DNA of 64,000 bases from Amycolatopsis vancoresmycina (GTDB taxonomy: Bacteria > Actinomycetota > Actinomycetes > Mycobacteriales > Pseudonocardiaceae). The notes under the pieces were generated by a model. That model was not told where the DNA came from. It ran no database searches and was given only the letters and a program-made list of their open reading frames with translations. Position 1 is the stretch's first letter; each line of letters begins with the position of its first letter. The stretch spans positions 1 through 64,000 of the forward strand of contig NZ_JNYY01000029.1 of assembly GCF_000716785.1 (NCBI RefSeq), in the 5' to 3' direction. The translations under genes and the position numbers were made by a program. Positions 8,689-17,218 of this stretch are shown here, piece after piece.

Positions 8689-9827
8689 CCACCACTTCCG
8701 TTTCGCCCGACCTGCGCCGGATCTGGCGCGGCGCCCGCATCCCCCTCGCCCTGCTCGCGCTGATCTTCGCCGCCGGTGCCCTGCTCCTGCTCGCCCGCGG
8801 CGAGCAGACCCACGGCGCCCTCGAACCCGGCTCCTACGAACCCGGCGGCGCGCACGCCCTCGCGAAACTCCTGAAGGACCAGGGCGTCGACGTCCGGACG
8901 GTCCGGACGCTGGCCGAAGCGGACGACGCCATCGGCAAGGACGCGACGCTGCTCGTCGCCCAGCCCGAGCTGGTGCCCGCGAAGCGGTTCGACGCGCTGC
9001 GGGCGGGGGCCGCCGACGTCGTCCTGGTGACGCCGGGGCCGCGGACGCTGCACGACTCGCTGCCGCTGGTGCACCCGGCGGGCCAGAGCGACGTCGGAAC
9101 CCTGAGCCCGCAGTGCACGGTCGCCGCGGCGGTCGCGGCGGGGGACGTCACGCTCGGTGGCACCGGCTACGCGGCGCCCGGCGCGCGTTCGTGCTACCCC
9201 GGCGAGGACGGCGGCGGCACCCTGCTGCAGCTCGCCGACACCGGCGGCACGACGACGCTGCTCGGCTCGCCGGCGCCGCTGACCAACGCGCGGCTCGCCG
9301 AGCAGGGCAACGCGGCACTGGCGCTGCACCTGCTGGGCGCGCACCCCAAGCTCGTCTGGTACCTGCCGTCCCCTTCGGACCCGGCGCTGGACGACTCCCG
9401 CAGGTCGATCTTCGACCTGATCCCGGCCGGCTGGTACTACGGCGCCGCGCAGGTGGGCGTCGCGGTGGCGCTGCTGGCGTTGTGGCGGGCCCGCCGGCTC
9501 GGCCCGGTGGTCACCGAGCCGCTGCCGATCGTCGTCCGGGCGGCCGAAACGGCCGAAGGCCGCGCCCGGTTGTACCGCCGGGGAAAAGCCGCCGGCCACG
9601 CGGGTGAGACGCTGCGGGAAGCGGCGCGGACCCGGCTGCGGACGACGCTGGGCCTGCCCCGCGACGCCGACGCGCAGGCGCTGGTGACGGCGGTGAGCAC
9701 GCGGACCGGCCGGTCGCCGGGCGACATCGGGGCGGTGCTGCACGGCCCGCCGGTGCCGGACGACCCGGCGCTGGTCCGGCTGGCGGGCGAACTGGACAGG
9801 GTGGAACGAGAGGCGGGGCGAACTTGA
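8685..9827 (+). CDS. DUF4350 domain membrane protein
   Basis: A 380-residue protein. It has a membrane helix near residues 16-38, a DUF4350 domain beginning with LEPGSYEPGGAHALAKLL, and a second helix near 245-265 (YYGAAQVGVAVALLAL) followed by a cytoplasmic tail. DUF4350 lies between DUF4129 and MoxR genes in many actinobacteria, the same order as here. GTG 8685 overlaps the DUF4129 stop (GTGA), and its own stop overlaps the MoxR TTG start, so translation is probably coupled. Function is unknown. Confidence 0.8.
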   Translation: MTTTSVSPDLRRIWRGARIPLALLALIFAAGALLLLARGEQTHGALEPGSYEPGGAHALAKLLKDQGVDVRTVRTLAEADDAIGKDATLLVAQPELVPAKRFDALRAGAADVVLVTPGPRTLHDSLPLVHPAGQSDVGTLSPQCTVAAAVAAGDVTLGGTGYAAPGARSCYPGEDGGGTLLQLADTGGTTTLLGSPAPLTNARLAEQGNAALALHLLGAHPKLVWYLPSPSDPALDDSRRSIFDLIPAGWYYGAAQVGVAVALLALWRARRLGPVVTEPLPIVVRAAETAEGRARLYRRGKAAGHAGETLREAARTRLRTTLGLPRDADAQALVTAVSTRTGRSPGDIGAVLHGPPVPDDPALVRLAGELDRVEREAGRT

Positions 9828-10789
9828 CCAGCGAGAACGCGACGGGGGCCCGGGACGCGCTGATCGCGTTGCGCGCCGAAGTCGGCAAGGCCGTCGTCGG
9901 CAACGACGCCGCGGTCACCGGGCTGATCCTGGCCCTGCTCTGCCGGGGCCACGTGCTGCTCGAAGGCGTCCCCGGCGTGGCGAAGACGCTGCTGGTGCGC
10001 GCCCTGGCCGCCGCGCTGGACCTGGAGACCACGCGCGTGCAGTTCACGCCGGACCTGATGCCCGGCGACGTCACCGGCTCGATCGTCTACGACGCCCACA
10101 GCGGCGAGTTCTCCTTCCGCGAGGGGCCGGTGTTCACGAACCTGCTGCTCGCCGACGAGATCAACCGGACGCCGCCGAAGACGCAGTCGTCGCTGCTGGA
10201 GGCGATGGAGGAGCGGCAGGTTTCCCTCGACGGCAAGTCGCGGCCGCTGCCCGACCCGTTCATCGTGATCGCCACCCAGAACCCGGTGGAGTACGAGGGC
10301 ACCTACCCGCTGCCCGAGGCGCAGCTGGACCGGTTCCTGCTGAAGCTGACCATGCCGGCGCCGTCGCGCGAGGACGAAATCGGCATCCTCTGGCGGCACG
10401 CGCAGGGCTTCGACCCGCGCAACCTCGCCGCGGCGGGCCTCAAGGCGGTCGCCGGGGCCACGGAGCTGGCGGCCGCGCGCGAAGCCGTGGCCCGGGTGAC
10501 GGTCGGGCCCGAGGTGATCGGGTACGTCGTCGACCTGTGCCGGGCGACGCGGCAGCTGCCGTCGGTGCGGATCGGCGTCTCTCCCCGTGGTGCCACGGCG
10601 TTGCTCGCGGTGACCCGGGCGTGGGCGTGGCTCGCCGGGCGCGACTACGCGACCCCCGACGACGTCAAGGCGCTCGCCCGGCCCGCGCTGCGGCACCGCC
10701 TGGACGTGCGGCCGGAAGCCGAGCTCGAGGGCGTCACCGCGGACGGCGTGCTGGACCGCGTGCTGGCGTCCGTGCCCGTGCCGCGCTGA
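9824..10789 (+). CDS. MoxR family AAA+ ATPase
   Basis: A 321-residue AAA+ ATPase of the MoxR class, chaperone-like proteins that act with von Willebrand-type (DUF58) partners to mature or activate client proteins. Walker A is EGVPGVAKT near residue 47, Walker B LLADEINRT near residue 109, and sensor 1 IATQNPVEYEGTYPLPEAQ near 150. TTG 9824 overlaps the previous stop (TTGA), with GAGAGGCGGGG upstream as a ribosome binding site. The neighbouring DUF58 gene starts 1 bp after its stop, the usual MoxR-DUF58 arrangement. Confidence 0.93.
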   Translation: MTSENATGARDALIALRAEVGKAVVGNDAAVTGLILALLCRGHVLLEGVPGVAKTLLVRALAAALDLETTRVQFTPDLMPGDVTGSIVYDAHSGEFSFREGPVFTNLLLADEINRTPPKTQSSLLEAMEERQVSLDGKSRPLPDPFIVIATQNPVEYEGTYPLPEAQLDRFLLKLTMPAPSREDEIGILWRHAQGFDPRNLAAAGLKAVAGATELAAAREAVARVTVGPEVIGYVVDLCRATRQLPSVRIGVSPRGATALLAVTRAWAWLAGRDYATPDDVKALARPALRHRLDVRPEAELEGVTADGVLDRVLASVPVPR

Positions 10790-10790
10790 C

Positions 10791-12083
10791 ATGGCCGTCA
10801 CCGGAAGGCTCGGGCTGCTGGCGCTGTTCGGCGCGCTGGTGGTCGGGCTGCTCCTGCCGTCGGCGACCGGGTTACTGGCGGTCGGCACGGTGCTGCTGGT
10901 GCTCGCCCTCGCCGACCTGGCGCTGGCCGGGAACGTGCGTGCGCTGACGTTCCGGCGGTCGGGCGACACCTCGGTGCGGCTCGGCGAGCCGTGCGAGGTG
11001 ACGCTGGTCGTCGCGAACGCCGGCGGGCGGACCGTGCGGGGCGTGCTGCGGGACGCGTGGCCGCCTTCGGCGGGTGCCTCGGACCGGCACGCACTGCGCC
11101 TTCCGCCGGGGGAGCGGCGAGCGTTGGTGACGGCGTTGCGGCCGTCGCGGCGCGGGGACCGGACGGCGGCGCGGGTGACGGTCCGGTCGGTGGGTCCGCT
11201 GGGCCTGGCCGCGCGGCAGGGGTCGCACGAGGTGCCGTGGACGGTCCGCGTGCTGCCGCCGTTCCACAGCCGCAAGCACCTGCCGTCGCGGCTGGCGCGG
11301 CTGCAGCAGCTGGACGGCCGCAACGCGGTGCTGATCCGCGGCCAGGGCACGGAATTCGACTCGCTGCGCGAGTACGTGATCGGCGACGACGTGCGGTCCA
11401 TCGACTGGCGGGCGACCGCGCGGGCGGCGGACGTCATGGTCCGCACCTGGCGCCCCGAACGCGACCGGCAGGTGGTGCTGGTGCTCGACACCGGCCGCGT
11501 CTCGGCCGGCCGCGTGGGTGACGCACCGCGCCTCGACGCGGCGATGGACGCGGCGCTGCTGCTGGCCGCGCTGGCCACCCGGGCCGGCGACCGCGTCGAC
11601 CTGCTGGCCTACGACCGGCGGCTGCGGGCGGCGGTGCAGGGTTCGTCGGGGGCGTCCCTGCTGACGGCGCTGGTGAACGCGATGGCGCCGCTCGAGCCGA
11701 CGCTGGTCGAGACGGACGCGCGCGGGATGGTCGCGGAGGTGCTCAAGCGCACCCGCCGTCGCGCGCTGGTCGTGCTGCTGACCGGCCTGGACGCGGCGCC
11801 GCTGGAGGAGGGGCTGTTCCCGGTGCTGAGCTCGCTGACCGCGCGGCACGAGCTGGTGGTGGCGTCGGTGGCGGACCCGCGGGTGGCGGAGATGCTGGCG
11901 GGCCGCGGCGACGCGGAAGCGGTCTACGACGCGGCCTCGGCGTCCCGGACGACGGCCGAGCGGCTGCGCGTGACCGAGCGGCTGGCCCGGCACGGCGTGA
12001 GCGTGGTCGACGCGGTCCCGGAGGAACTGCCGCCGGCGCTGGCGGACCGGTACCTGGCCCTGAAGGCCGCGGGAAGGCTTTAG
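10791..12083 (+). CDS. DUF58 domain protein, MoxR partner
   Basis: A 430-residue protein. Two N-terminal membrane helices (residues 5-45) precede a domain whose centre carries the DUF58 hallmark [15 protein letters not shown] followed by [10 protein letters not shown] near residue 195. A von Willebrand A-like fold follows (VVLVLDTGR). Such proteins are predicted MoxR substrates or adaptors at the membrane. It starts at ATG 10791, one base after the moxR stop, and its last bases overlap the convergent SpoIIM-like gene. Confidence 0.9.
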   Translation: MAVTGRLGLLALFGALVVGLLLPSATGLLAVGTVLLVLALADLALAGNVRALTFRRSGDTSVRLGEPCEVTLVVANAGGRTVRGVLRDAWPPSAGASDRHALRLPPGERRALVTALRPSRRGDRTAARVTVRSVGPLGLAARQGSHEVPWTVRVLPPFHSRKHLPSRLARLQQLDGRNAVLIRGQGTEFDSLREYVIGDDVRSIDWRATARAADVMVRTWRPERDRQVVLVLDTGRVSAGRVGDAPRLDAAMDAALLLAALATRAGDRVDLLAYDRRLRAAVQGSSGASLLTALVNAMAPLEPTLVETDARGMVAEVLKRTRRRALVVLLTGLDAAPLEEGLFPVLSSLTARHELVVASVADPRVAEMLAGRGDAEAVYDAASASRTTAERLRVTERLARHGVSVVDAVPEELPPALADRYLALKAAGRL

Positions 12084-13087
12084 GCCGCTTCGGGCAAGGC
12101 GTCTCCGGCGTCGCGGGCCTCGAGGTCGCCGGTCTCGCCGTCCTTCGCCGCGCGGCGGCCGAGCGTGAACACGTAGACCAGGAACAGCACTTCGACGAGC
12201 GCGCCGATGCCCACGCGCAGCCACGTCGGCCAGCCCGACGGCGTCACGAACGCCTCGATGACCCCCGACACGAACAGCACGCACGTCAGCCCGAGCGCCA
12301 TCACGACCACCGACCGGCCCTGCTCGGCCAGCGCCGCGGTGCGGGACCGGCGGCCGGGGTCGATCACCGTCCAGCCCAGCTTCAGTCCGGTGCCCGCCGC
12401 GACGAACACCGCGGTCAGCTCCAGGAGGCCGTGGGGGAGCAGGAGGCCGATCATCACGTCGCCGCGGCCGGCCGCGCTCATCGCGCCGATGATCAGCCCG
12501 GCGTTGAGCGAGTTCAGCCAGAGCGCGCCGATCACCGGCAGGCCCAGCGCGATGCCGAGGAACAGGCAGGTCGCCGCCACCCAGGCGTTGTTCGTCCAGA
12601 CGTGCGCCGCGAACGACGCCGCCGGGCCCGTCGAGTAGTAGCTTTCGGCTTCGCCGCCGGGTTTGGTGAGCGCGTTCAGCTCGTCCGGCGACGCGATCGA
12701 CGCCCGCACCACCGGGTCGCGCGCGATCCAGACGGCGATCACCGCCATCACCGCGATCGACACGAGCGCGGCCGGGATCCACCACCGCCGGGACAGGTAG
12801 ACCGCGGCCGGGAACCGGCGCGTGAAGAACCGGGCGACCTCCCGCCACGCGGGGCTGTGCGACCCGGCGACCGCCGACCGGCCACGGGCGACCAGCCCGG
12901 ACAGCCGGCCGACCAGCGCCGGGTCCGGCGCCACCGACCGGACGATCGACAGGTGCGTCGCGGCCCGCTGGTAGAGCGTCACCAGCTCGTCGGCTTCGGG
13001 CCCGGTCAGCTTGCCGCCGCGGCGCGTCAGCTCGCCGAGCCGGTTCCACTCCGCCGCGTGCGAAGCGACGAAGACGTCCACATCCAC
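12080..13087 (-). CDS. stage II sporulation protein M-like membrane protein
   Basis: A 335-residue SpoIIM-family membrane protein. It has an N-terminal soluble helical region (1-100), then about five membrane helices, including the conserved stretch HGLLELTAVFVAAGTG near residue 215. In Bacillus, SpoIIM joins the DMP peptidoglycan machine for engulfment; in non-sporulating actinobacteria its role is unclear. Its position, opposite to MoxR/DUF58 and divergent from an RDD protein, is the same as in mycobacteria. ATG 13087 starts MDVDVFVASH. Confidence 0.88.
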   Translation of the reverse strand: MDVDVFVASHAAEWNRLGELTRRGGKLTGPEADELVTLYQRAATHLSIVRSVAPDPALVGRLSGLVARGRSAVAGSHSPAWREVARFFTRRFPAAVYLSRRWWIPAALVSIAVMAVIAVWIARDPVVRASIASPDELNALTKPGGEAESYYSTGPAASFAAHVWTNNAWVAATCLFLGIALGLPVIGALWLNSLNAGLIIGAMSAAGRGDVMIGLLLPHGLLELTAVFVAAGTGLKLGWTVIDPGRRSRTAALAEQGRSVVVMALGLTCVLFVSGVIEAFVTPSGWPTWLRVGIGALVEVLFLVYVFTLGRRAAKDGETGDLEARDAGDALPEAA

Positions 13088-13120
13088 GGCCCCACCCTAT
13101 CCGTCGTTACGCTGGGCTTC

Positions 13121-14062
13121 GTGCACGAGGAATCGGAGCTGGTCACCGGCGAAGCGGTCGTCCTCGACCTGCGGGTGGCCAAGCTCGCCAGCCGCGCGCT
13201 GGCGATGGCGCTGGACGTGCTCCTGCAGTTCGCGGCGCTGGTCGGGCTGGCCATGGTGCTGGCCTTCGCACTGCCCGAGACCGACGAAGGGCTCTTCGTG
13301 GCCCTGCTGCTGGTGTGCACGGTGCTGGTCATGGTCGGCTACCCGGTGGTGTTCGAGACGCTTTCGCGCGGCCGGTCGCTGGGCAAGCTGGCGGTGGGCC
13401 TGCGGGTGGTCCGCGTCGACGGCGGCCCGATCCGCTTCCGCCACGCGCTGGTGCGCGGCCTGGCCGGGTTCGTCGTGGACTTCTGGGCGCTGGGGTTGTT
13501 CGGCGCGGTCGCGGTGATCGTGTCGCTGTGCTCGTCGAACGGCCGCCGCGTCGGCGACTTCCTGGCCGGCACGCTGGTGGTCCGCGAGCGCGTCCCGGCC
13601 AGCGCGGGCTACGCGGCGATCACCATGCCGCCGGGCCTGGAGGGCTGGGCGGCGCAGCTCGACCTGACCCGCCTCCCGGACGACCTGGCCCTGGCGAGCC
13701 GCCAGTTCCTCGCCCGGTTCAGCGAGCTGCGGCCGGAGGCGTCGCACGCCCTCGGCTGGGGACTGGCGCAGCAGGTCGGCAACGCGCTGGGGACGCCGGT
13801 GCCGCCGGAGGTGCCGCCGTGGGCGTTCCTGGCGGCGGTGCTGGCCGAGCGGCGCAACCGGGACCACGCCCGCGCGTTCCGCGGGTACGCGGCGCCGGGG
13901 GTGCCGGGAGCACCGGGCGGTGCCGGGTACGCGGGACCGGGCTTCGCCGGCGGGCGATACCCGGCGGCCGTTCCGCAGCCGGGCGCCGCACCGGCGGAGC
14001 CGCCGACACCGCCGTCCGGGACCGCGGTGCCCGTCGAAAACCCGTTCACGCCACCGAGTTAG
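13121..14062 (+). CDS. RDD family membrane protein
   Basis: A 313-residue protein. Residues 20-160 form an RDD domain with three membrane helices: RALAMALDVLLQFA carries the R and D of the family name, and GRSLGKLAVGLRVV is the second conserved block. The C-terminal 100 residues are Gly/Pro/Ala-rich and probably disordered. GTG 13121 gives VHEESELVTGEAVVLD, the usual actinobacterial start. It is transcribed divergently from the SpoIIM-like gene, 33 bp apart, and overlaps the end of the convergent metallopeptidase gene by 4 bp. Confidence 0.86.
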   Translation: MHEESELVTGEAVVLDLRVAKLASRALAMALDVLLQFAALVGLAMVLAFALPETDEGLFVALLLVCTVLVMVGYPVVFETLSRGRSLGKLAVGLRVVRVDGGPIRFRHALVRGLAGFVVDFWALGLFGAVAVIVSLCSSNGRRVGDFLAGTLVVRERVPASAGYAAITMPPGLEGWAAQLDLTRLPDDLALASRQFLARFSELRPEASHALGWGLAQQVGNALGTPVPPEVPPWAFLAAVLAERRNRDHARAFRGYAAPGVPGAPGGAGYAGPGFAGGRYPAAVPQPGAAPAEPPTPPSGTAVPVENPFTPPS

Positions 14063-15399
14063 GACACGTCACTCGACGGCGAGAGCCACGTGTTGCACTG
14101 CTGGTTGCGGTTCCTGGTGGCCCCGTGCTGCCACCAGGACGTGTTGTGCTTGGCGCTGCCGTGGTCGCGTTTGCCGTTGCGGGCGTAGTCGTCGCCGCGG
14201 TCCTGGGCGTTCCAGGCTTCGTTGTAGAGGTTCTTGTCGACCGAGCCGCCCGAAACCGAGGCCGAGCCGAGGAACATGCCCGAGAAGCACTGCGCCTCGA
14301 GTTCCATGCGCCGCGACAGTTCCAGCCCGGCCGCCGAGTCGGCGCCCGCGTCGTAGCGCTGGTTGCCGTACGCCTCGGAGATGCCGGCCAGGTTCTGCAC
14401 GTGGTGGCCGTATTCGTGGGCGAGGATCGACAGGTACGGGCCGGGGTGGTTGCCCCACGTCTCGATTTCGATCCGGTCCATCGGCATGTAGATGGTGTTG
14501 TTGCTGGGGCAGTAGAAGGGTGTGACACCGGTGGTGGTGCCGCCGCTGCCGCACGGCGTCGACGACTCCGACAGCGACCGCGGGACGGCCAGGTTCGGGG
14601 TCCGGAACGGCAGGTCCGCGCCGTCGAGCATGCGTGACCACATCGCGTCGAGGCAGCCGATGCCGGACTGGAAGAACCTCGTGGCGCTGTTCTGGTCGGT
14701 GGCCCACCGGCTCAGCGAGCACGGGATGTTCTGCAGGCCGTAGTCGGCGCGGGCGAAGAGCGGGTTGTCCCCGGTGGCCGCGACCGACCGCGGACCGGCG
14801 GGCGGCTGCGAGGTCGGGGTCCGGCGCTCGGTGCTACGGGTGGTTTCTTCGGTCGACGACGTGGTGGCCGAGGTGGTCGCTTCGGTGGTGGGTTCGTCGG
14901 AGGTGGTGGGGTAGGTGCTGGAGTACCCGGCGTCGGCGACGTGCTGCGTGCGGTGCCCGGAGAGGGCAACGGCGGCGACCAGGCCCCCGGCCACGGCAAC
15001 GATCGCGAAGACGGCGACGGCGACGATCACCCCGGTGTTCGACTTCTTGGCGACGTAGGGCCGGTAGCCGGGAGCGAACCGCGGCCCGAAGGACGGCGGA
15101 GGCGCGTAGTGCGGGGCGAAGACCGGGGGCGGAGCGGCACTCGGCGGCGGCAGGGGAGCGCGGGCGGGCGGCGGCGCGGGATAGCCGAAGGGCACGCTCG
15201 GCGGTCCACCGAAACCGCCGGGGCGCGGCGGCGGACCTTGCGGAAACTGCGGTGGGCGACCCGGCAGCGGACCGGCGGGTCTCGGCGGCTGTCCGCCCCG
15301 CGGCAGCGGCCTGACCCCCGGTGGCGGCAGCGGCCGCGCCCCCGGTGGCGGCTGGCGGCGCGGGTCATGCGGACCAGGACCCTGCGGGCCGTGCGTCAT
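14059..15399 (-). CDS. membrane-anchored neutral zinc metallopeptidase (YpfJ-like), second copy
   Basis: A 446-residue paralogue of the gene at 5581-6663. A very proline-rich N-terminus (about 115 residues) is followed by one membrane helix (about 123-148), a Ser/Thr-rich stalk and the zinc domain with HEYGHH near residue 327 and ELEAQCFSG about 50 residues on. The layout suggests a membrane-tethered extracytoplasmic protease. ATG 15399 begins MTHGPQGPGPHD. Substrate and link to the MoxR genes are unknown. Confidence 0.82.
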   Translation of the reverse strand: MTHGPQGPGPHDPRRQPPPGARPLPPPGVRPLPRGGQPPRPAGPLPGRPPQFPQGPPPRPGGFGGPPSVPFGYPAPPPARAPLPPPSAAPPPVFAPHYAPPPSFGPRFAPGYRPYVAKKSNTGVIVAVAVFAIVAVAGGLVAAVALSGHRTQHVADAGYSSTYPTTSDEPTTEATTSATTSSTEETTRSTERRTPTSQPPAGPRSVAATGDNPLFARADYGLQNIPCSLSRWATDQNSATRFFQSGIGCLDAMWSRMLDGADLPFRTPNLAVPRSLSESSTPCGSGGTTTGVTPFYCPSNNTIYMPMDRIEIETWGNHPGPYLSILAHEYGHHVQNLAGISEAYGNQRYDAGADSAAGLELSRRMELEAQCFSGMFLGSASVSGGSVDKNLYNEAWNAQDRGDDYARNGKRDHGSAKHNTSWWQHGATRNRNQQCNTWLSPSSDVS

Positions 15400-15503
15400 C
15401 GAGTGGAACCCCCCGTGCGATTTCCCCGTCGGAAGCGGCGTACCTGCGGTGATCGCGCCGTTCCGGGCGTCAGCATAGATCGGTTGCTCTAGGGTGTGGT
15501 GCT

Positions 15504-17216
15504 GTGTCGATGAAATGGGGGGCCGCCGCCGCGATCGCCGTTGCGGCCGCCGTGCTGGGTGCCGGGCCGGCCGCCGCGCAGGGGCCCTCCGCCGGGCCCG
15601 TCCTGCCCGATCTGCCCGAAGACCAGATCAAGAAACCCCAGCTGCTCACCGGGCAGGACGTCCAGCCGCCCGCGGGCACCACCGCCGAAGTCGCCCTCAA
15701 GGTCCTCCGCGACGGCACCCTTTCCGTCACCGAACACGTCACCGTGCCCGGCGGGCAGCAGCTCGTCTCCCGCGTGCCGCTCCGGGTGCCCGCGAGCGAC
15801 GACCAGGACCGCGTCTTCGCCGTCGGCGACGTCAAGACCGAAGGCGCCACCAGCGCGCTCACCGGCGACCAGCTCGTCCTCACCTTCCCCGGCGGCACGT
15901 CGTCGGTCACCTACACCGTCGACGGCGCCGTCGCCGACCTGGCCGGCCGCCAGCAGGCCCGGTGGCAGGTCGCGAGCGGCTTCGACACCCCGGTCGCCAA
16001 GGTGACCGCGTCCTTCCTCGCCCCGACGCCGCAATTGTCCCCTGTGGACTGTTTCGCCGGCCCGGTCGGTTCGAGCCGTCGCTGCACCCTCGCCGAGCTC
16101 GACCACACCGGGGTCGTGCGCCTCGAACAGAACGACGTCCGGCCCGGCGACCGGGTCGACCTGCTCGTCGGCCTGCCCGCGAACACCGCACCCGCCACCG
16201 CGAAGTTCGCCGCCATCGGCCTGCTCGCCAACGCCTTCGCGCTGACGCCGCCGGCCGGGATCGCCTTCGCCGTCCTGCTCGCCTTCCTCGTGGCGGCCTC
16301 GCTCTTCGTCTGGCGGCGCCGCAAGCAGGACGCCGGTGCGCTGCACGCCGCCACCGGGCCGGTCGAGGTCCTCCTGCGCGACGGCGGCCGGGTCTTCTTC
16401 GCCAGCCCCGACGGCGTGCTGCCCGGCCAGGTCGGCACGGTCGTCGACGAGACCGTCGACGTCGTCGACATCAGCGCCACCGTCGTCGACCTCGCCGTCC
16501 GCAACTACCTGTGGCTGGCGGAGGTCCCGGGGCCCGACTGGCAGCTCGCCCGCCGCAACCCGCCGGACGAGCACCTGCACGACTTCGAGCGGGCGGTCTA
16601 CGAAACGCTGCTGCCGCCGGGCACCGACACCGTGCTGGTGTCGCAGCTGCGCGCCCGCGGCGGGCTCGACCTGCGCCGGATCAGCGACGCGATGTACGCC
16701 GACGTCGTCACCAAGCGCTGGTTCTCCCGCCGCCCGGACACCGCCCGCGGCCGGCTGACCTGGCTCGGCGCCGGCGTGTTCACCGCCGGCCTGGTCGCCA
16801 CCGCCGTGCTCACCTTCACCGTCGGGTACGCGCTGCTCGGCGTCGCCGTCGCGCTCGCCGGGCTCGCCGTCGCCGCGGTGGCCGCGCTGCTGCCGTCGCG
16901 CACCGCCCGCGGCCGGGCCCTGGTGGGTCAGGTCCGCGGGCTGCTCGACTACCTGCACACCGCCCGGGCCGAGGACATCCCGCCCGGCGACCGCGAGCTC
17001 GTCTTCTCCCGTTCGCTGCCGTACGCGGTGGTGCTGGGCGACACCGAACGCTGGCTCGGCACCTTCGCCGCGCTGAACCCGTCGGCCGACGGCTCGGCCG
17101 GGCTGTACTGGTACGGCGGCATGGAGGCCGAGTCCGACCTGCGCCGGTTCGGCGCGCACTTCCCGTCGTTCCTGACCGCGCTCGACGGCGTGCTCACCGC
17201 CGCCGCGGCCCGCTGA
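15504..17216 (+). CDS. DUF2207 membrane protein, first of a tandem pair
   Basis: A 570-residue DUF2207 protein. It has a signal peptide (residues 1-25, ending AAAQG), an extracytoplasmic beta-rich domain with a disulfide-capable cysteine pair (DCFAG and RRCTL), a membrane helix near 245-265, a cytoplasmic domain with VVDLAVRNYLWL and RNPPDEHLHDFERAVYE, two more helices (about 420-460), and a soluble C-terminal part. GTG 15504 has an in-frame ATG two codons later (15510) that could be used instead. It is followed 2 bp later by a paralogue. Function unknown. Confidence 0.83.
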   Translation: MSMKWGAAAAIAVAAAVLGAGPAAAQGPSAGPVLPDLPEDQIKKPQLLTGQDVQPPAGTTAEVALKVLRDGTLSVTEHVTVPGGQQLVSRVPLRVPASDDQDRVFAVGDVKTEGATSALTGDQLVLTFPGGTSSVTYTVDGAVADLAGRQQARWQVASGFDTPVAKVTASFLAPTPQLSPVDCFAGPVGSSRRCTLAELDHTGVVRLEQNDVRPGDRVDLLVGLPANTAPATAKFAAIGLLANAFALTPPAGIAFAVLLAFLVAASLFVWRRRKQDAGALHAATGPVEVLLRDGGRVFFASPDGVLPGQVGTVVDETVDVVDISATVVDLAVRNYLWLAEVPGPDWQLARRNPPDEHLHDFERAVYETLLPPGTDTVLVSQLRARGGLDLRRISDAMYADVVTKRWFSRRPDTARGRLTWLGAGVFTAGLVATAVLTFTVGYALLGVAVALAGLAVAAVAALLPSRTARGRALVGQVRGLLDYLHTARAEDIPPGDRELVFSRSLPYAVVLGDTERWLGTFAALNPSADGSAGLYWYGGMEAESDLRRFGAHFPSFLTALDGVLTAAAAR

Positions 17217-17218
17217 CC

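Noticed and set aside
12431..13120. Upstream extension of the RDD gene frame across the SpoIIM-like gene
   Set aside because: Composition is Arg/His-rich antisense of SpoIIM; GTG 13121 gives the normal family start.
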